Positions 61,154 through 64,000 of a DNA stretch of 64,000 nucleotides are shown piece after piece. The DNA lies in assembly GCA_036267355.1 (NCBI GenBank), contig DATAWG010000115.1, positions 1 to 64,000 of the forward strand, in the 5' to 3' direction. The notes beneath the pieces were generated by a model. It saw only the letters and a list, made by a program, of their open reading frames with translations, was not told the origin of the DNA and did not search any database. Source of the DNA: Pirellulales bacterium (GTDB lineage Bacteria > Planctomycetota > Planctomycetia > Pirellulales > DATAWG01). Every line of letters starts with the position of its first letter. Position 1 is the stretch's first letter. The position numbers and the translations under genes were made by a program.

Positions 61154-61900
61154 ATGGGCCGCATCCTTTGCGTCGCCAATCAGAAAGGAGGGGTTGGCAA
61201 GACCACCACGGCCGTCAATTTGGCCGTGGGACTGGCCAAGGCCGGCGCTCGCACTTTGCTCGTGGATCTCGATCCGCAATGCAACGCCACCACCGGGCTC
61301 GGCTCGCGCCCCACGGAACGGCATCCGCTCGTATCGCGGTTGCCGCTCAAGGATTCGCTCTGGCAAACCGCCCAGGCGGGACTGGAACTATTGCCCGGCA
61401 GCCGCAGTTTTCAAGATGTCGAAGCGCTGGCCCACGCCGCCCGCGACGAGGCCGCCACGCTGCGGCAACATTTGGCGAGCGGGATGAGTGCCTACGATTT
61501 CGTGCTGATCGATTGCCCCCCGTCCCTCGGCGAACTGACGCGCACGGCCTTGGCCGCTTCGACCGAGGTGTTAATGCCGATCCAGTGCGAATACTATGCA
61601 ATGGAAGGGCTGGCGCAGATGATCGACGTGATCCGACAGGTGATGGATGGCCAGCCCGGCCGGCTGCAGTTCGGCGGCATCGTGCTCACGATGTACGACG
61701 CTTATCTCGAACTGACGCGGGAAGTGGAACAAGAGGTGCGGGATTTTTTCGGCGAGATTGTCTACTGGACCGTGATCCCACGCGATGTAACCGTTTCCGA
61801 GGCCCCCAGCCACGGCCAATCCGTGCTGGACTACGCTCCGCGCGGACGCGGCGCGATGGCCTATGTCGAACTCTGCATGGAGGTGCTCGAACGTGAGTAA
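61154..61900 (+). CDS. parA: chromosome-partitioning ATPase ParA
   Basis: ParA/Soj-type ATPase of 248 aa that binds DNA non-specifically and moves ParB-parS complexes. The deviant Walker A is NQKGGVGKTTTAVNLA (residues 10-25), Walker A' LLVDLDPQCNATTGLG, and Walker B DFVLIDCPPSLGELT. YYAMEGLAQMIDVI and VIPRDVTVSEAPSHGQSVLDYAPRG are typical ParA endings. There is no N-terminal HTH, so it is the chromosomal small type. parB starts inside the end of parA (8-bp overlap), and three parS sites lie upstream, giving a complete partition locus. In many bacteria this sits near the replication origin; no dnaA or oriC is visible in the window. Confidence 0.97.
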   Translation: MGRILCVANQKGGVGKTTTAVNLAVGLAKAGARTLLVDLDPQCNATTGLGSRPTERHPLVSRLPLKDSLWQTAQAGLELLPGSRSFQDVEALAHAARDEAATLRQHLASGMSAYDFVLIDCPPSLGELTRTALAASTEVLMPIQCEYYAMEGLAQMIDVIRQVMDGQPGRLQFGGIVLTMYDAYLELTREVEQEVRDFFGEIVYWTVIPRDVTVSEAPSHGQSVLDYAPRGRGAMAYVELCMEVLERE

Positions 61901-62939
61901 AGAACGACGTCTTGGCCGCGGCTTGGAAGCGCTCTTGGGCCGCTCGTACAACGAAGGAACGTCCGCGCAGCTTAGCTTGCATGTGCCGGAGGGAGAAGGG
62001 GCGAGGGGCGAGGGGCGAGGGGCGAGTGAAGCGGCGGGCTCGGACGGTGCTCCAGCCGCCGATGACGCGGCGCCGGTAACCGGCGCGGTATCGGTCGCAA
62101 TCCAAGAAATTCACACCAATCCGTTTCAGCCGCGGCGCGATTTCGATCCAGCCGAAATCACGGCCTTGGCCGACAGCTTGCGCCAGCACGGCCTGATCCA
62201 GCCGATCCTCGTGCGCCGCGCCGCCGACGGCTATCAACTGATCGCCGGCGAGCGACGCTTGCGAGCCGCGGTCGAAGCCGGCTGGACTGAGGTGCCGGTG
62301 CAAATCCGCGAGGCCGACGATCGCCAAATGGCCGAGCTAGCCATCGTCGAAAACTTGCAGCGGAAGGATCTCAACCCGTTGGAAAAAGCCGCGTCCTTCG
62401 AGCAGTATCTCGAGCGCTACGGCTGCACCCAAGAGGAGCTAGCAGGCCGGCTGAACATCGACCGTTCGACGATCGCCAACTTGATCCGCCTGCTCGAGCT
62501 GCCGCAAGAAGTGCAAGACGCGATCCGCTGCGGCCGCATCACGCAGGGGCATGCCCGCGCGCTGTTGCCGTTGGGCGACGAGCGCGAGCAAGTGGCCTTC
62601 TGCGAGCGGATCCAAACCGAAGGCCTGAGCGTGCGCGCGACGGAGCAAACCGTTCAAGACCTGATCCACGCCGGCGACGCGTCGCCGATGGCCGGTCCGA
62701 TGGGCGTGGTCGCTCCGGAAGCTGCCGGCAAGCCCTCGCGCCCGGCCCGCGCTCGCAGCCAGAATGTGGCATTGCTCGAGCAAGAATTCCGGGCGGCGTT
62801 GGGCACGAAAGTGTCGATCCGCCAATCCGCCAAAGGCCGCGGCAAGATCGTCATCCCCTTCGCCAGCAGCGAAGAATTCGACCGCCTGCGCGAATACCTC
62901 TGCGGCGCCGAACCGGACGCGCAAGCACGCGTCGGATAG
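61893..62939 (+). CDS. parB: chromosome-partitioning protein ParB
   Basis: ParB/Spo0J of 348 aa, a CTP-dependent DNA clamp that loads at parS. It starts at the GTG at 61893 (SKERRLGRGLEALLG), overlapping parA. After a linker of about 50 residues come IHTNPFQPRRDFDPAEITAL, the CTP-binding GERRLRAAVEAGW, ENLQRKDLNPLEKAASFEQY, and the HTH LAGRLNIDRSTIANLIRLLEL plus HARALLPLGDEREQ. A C-terminal dimer domain ends near QARVG. The N-terminal linker contains GEGARGEGRGASE, encoded by tandem GGGGCGA units (about 61995-62030); the same motif occurs inverted just upstream of parA. Confidence 0.97.
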   Translation: MSKERRLGRGLEALLGRSYNEGTSAQLSLHVPEGEGARGEGRGASEAAGSDGAPAADDAAPVTGAVSVAIQEIHTNPFQPRRDFDPAEITALADSLRQHGLIQPILVRRAADGYQLIAGERRLRAAVEAGWTEVPVQIREADDRQMAELAIVENLQRKDLNPLEKAASFEQYLERYGCTQEELAGRLNIDRSTIANLIRLLELPQEVQDAIRCGRITQGHARALLPLGDEREQVAFCERIQTEGLSVRATEQTVQDLIHAGDASPMAGPMGVVAPEAAGKPSRPARARSQNVALLEQEFRAALGTKVSIRQSAKGRGKIVIPFASSEEFDRLREYLCGAEPDAQARVG

Positions 62940-62961
62940 GCTATAGTGAACTGGCGTTCAC

Positions 62962-63201
62962 TCAAGCGACGTCTTGCATTTTGTTCGCATAGTCGCGACC
63001 GGACGTTGCGGGCGGCAGCGGCCGGCCATCCTGATGATACAGATCGATGGTTTCGTCGACGATTTGGCAAAGCTCCGCAAACACTTGTTTCTCGTCGTTC
63101 CCGTGGCAGCCACCATAAAACAGTCCCGGCGAACTGCCGACGTAGCAGCCATCCTCGTCCGACCATTCGACGATTTTGACGTAACGGTCGCTTTCTTTCA
63201 T
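62962..63201 (-). CDS. hicB: HicB family antitoxin
   Basis: Protein of 79 aa with the HicB partial RNase-H-like fold: YVKIVEWSDEDGCYVGSSPG, then HGNDEKQVFAELCQIVDETIDLYHQDGRPLP. The start ATG at 63201 overlaps the original stop of hicA as ATGA, the usual hicAB arrangement. No C-terminal DNA-binding domain is attached, as in the short HicB class. It is intact while its toxin partner is frameshifted, so it may now be an orphan antitoxin. Converges with parB 22 bp away. Confidence 0.85.
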   Translation of the reverse strand: MKESDRYVKIVEWSDEDGCYVGSSPGLFYGGCHGNDEKQVFAELCQIVDETIDLYHQDGRPLPPATSGRDYANKMQDVA

Positions 63202-63394
63202 GTTCGTGATTCCCGGATGGCACGATTCACGGCTTTCTCCTGAAACGGCTTGGATCGTCGCCGTCTTTGCCGGATATCGTAATGGGCTTGGCGACCCTTG
63301 GGTGAACAAAGTTCCGATGGCTCCCCTTTCCGCCCCGATTGGTGAATCCGGCTTGATCGAGGTCGCGGACGAGTTCACGGACCTTCCTCGGCAT
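63198..63394 (-). pseudogene. hicA: HicA-type toxin gene, frameshifted near the 3' end
   Basis: The frame from the ATG at 63394 reads MPRKVRELVRDLDQAGFTNR, then GGKGSHRNFVHPRVAKPITI with the GxxGSHxxFxHP catalytic-His signature of HicA mRNA interferases, and SGKDGDD. It then ends as PSRFRRKP at 63227. In the next frame the expected C-terminus continues as KPFQEKAVNRAIRESRT and stops at the ATGA overlap with hicB. The break falls at GACGATCCAAG near 63253, where one extra base would restore GDD-x-KPFQEK. Either the toxin lost its last helix or the assembly lost a base. A start 8 codons upstream (63418) is also open. Confidence 0.8.
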
Positions 63395-63580
63395 CGAGAC
63401 CACCCGCCCCTGCGACATTAAACACCAGATGGAACGCGCCGCCTGGCCAATGTGCCCTACAATTAAACCATATCGCCGAGAAGCGGCAAAAGCCAGATCG
63501 CTCGCCCAGCCGTGGGCATCCTGGCTCACTGCGTCAACGTTCGGATACCTTTTGCCCTGATCCCGCCGACGCGACAGGAA

Positions 63581-63831
63581 ATGCTGGCCGTTCTCGTTGA
63601 ACTGTGCGAACTGTCCCCCGAGGTCCGGATCGGCCAACTGCTTGCGCATCTCGGCTTCCTCGGCGAGGACCAAACCGGCCGTTCGCCGTGGGACATGATG
63701 ATGAACAGTTCTTGGCCGTTCTCGATCACCACCGGGCAGAATTGACCGGCCAGAATGCAGCGCCGCCGATTCAACCGTCGCAGCCAGCCGCCGGCGCCCC
63801 CGCAAATACTCAGGCCTCCTCGGCTCAATAA
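63581..63831 (+). pseudogene. small conserved gene with a one-base frameshift
   Basis: The first part reads MLAVLVELCELSPEVRIGQL then LAHLGFLGEDQTGRSPWD, and after a shift the sequence continues DDEQFLAVLDHHRAELTGQN plus an Ala/Pro/Gln tail to the TAA at 63829-63831. Joining the frames at GACAT-GATGATGAACAG (near 63696), where one base seems missing, gives a smooth chain D-x-DDEQFLAVL. I recall similar small planctomycete proteins of this pattern (GQL...GED.TG...W...D..LL..L..HR.EL) but know no function. The frame extends upstream to a GTG at 63512; the ATG at 63581 is a guess. Confidence 0.6.
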
Positions 63832-63900
63832 TCGCGCCGCTGCATAGCGGCCACGCAGCGGTTTCGATCGAAGCCATTTAATGGTATGCTTAAGCCGATT

Positions 63901-63977
<77 letters not shown>

Positions 63978-64000
63978 TTTGCGGATCGACGGGAGAGTTT

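Overview
The window looks like a chromosomal segment of a GC-rich planctomycete, probably of the Pirellulales type. This is inferred from gene content, not measured. It carries several secreted families that are abundant in Planctomycetota (DUF1501, DUF1549/DUF1553, DUF1552, DUF1587/1592/1588/1585 cytochromes, DUF1080, DUF6807/PmoA-like, SUMF1-like, thioredoxin-NHL, WD40-cytochrome) alongside housekeeping genes (prfB, leuS, trpF, ahcY, parAB, ssrA, tRNA-Pro). Gaps between genes are unusually rich in short dispersed inverted repeats.

Layout. 0-5 kb: a GGDEF protein with a degenerate HD-GYP domain, a secreted PDZ protein, a PilZ-like protein. 5-10.4 kb (minus strand): DUF1552, a SUMF1-like protein and a multi-DUF cytochrome. 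10.6-13.6 kb: an NAD-dependent epimerase, prfB with the natural +1 frameshift site, and an unknown protein. 13.8-17.4 kb: an RsbW-like kinase and a STAS antagonist (a partner-switch pair) and three unknown exported or membrane proteins. 18 kb: tmRNA with a readable tag and a terminator. 19-23 kb: an outer-membrane-like protein, a decayed epimerase, and DUF6807 and DUF1080 proteins. 23-28 kb: leuS and an acyl-ACP/CoA ligase. 28-35 kb: DUF1501, a REP-associated transposase (RAYT) beside a REP pair, a C45 peptidase and a thioredoxin-NHL protein. 35-37 kb: a NagB-like and a PIG-L-like gene separated by a 157-bp tandem array. 37-42 kb: a giant secreted TPR-CHAT protein. 42-50 kb (minus strand): DUF1501 -> DUF1549/1553 -> WD40-cytochrome. 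50-56 kb (minus strand): a Wzc/GNVR-like protein, an ExeA-like ATPase, a CpsD-like protein and a polyprenol-phosphate-mannose-synthase-like GT2, probably a polysaccharide module. 56-64 kb: trpF, ahcY, an AbiEii-like nucleotidyltransferase, DUF1015, three parS sites, parA-parB, a broken hicA with intact hicB, a frameshifted small gene and tRNA-Pro.

Repeats. At least four dispersed families occur. Family A contains the core TCGCTAACGCTTCGGGCT. Family B contains CTCGCTTGCGGTTTCGCG. Family C is a hairpin, GGCACAC-TCC-GTGTGCC, arranged as inverted pairs. Family D is about 90 bp with CGGCCGAAAA termini. Family C is the best candidate for a REP mobilised by the adjacent RAYT: stems differ between arms by compensating changes (CAC/GTG versus TAC/GTA). 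Family A pairs also sit in frame inside the WD40 gene.

Four loci (epimerase pseudogene, RAYT, hicA, the 63.6-kb gene) are each explained by loss of one base. This could be decay of dispensable genes or indel error in the assembly; the sequence alone cannot decide.
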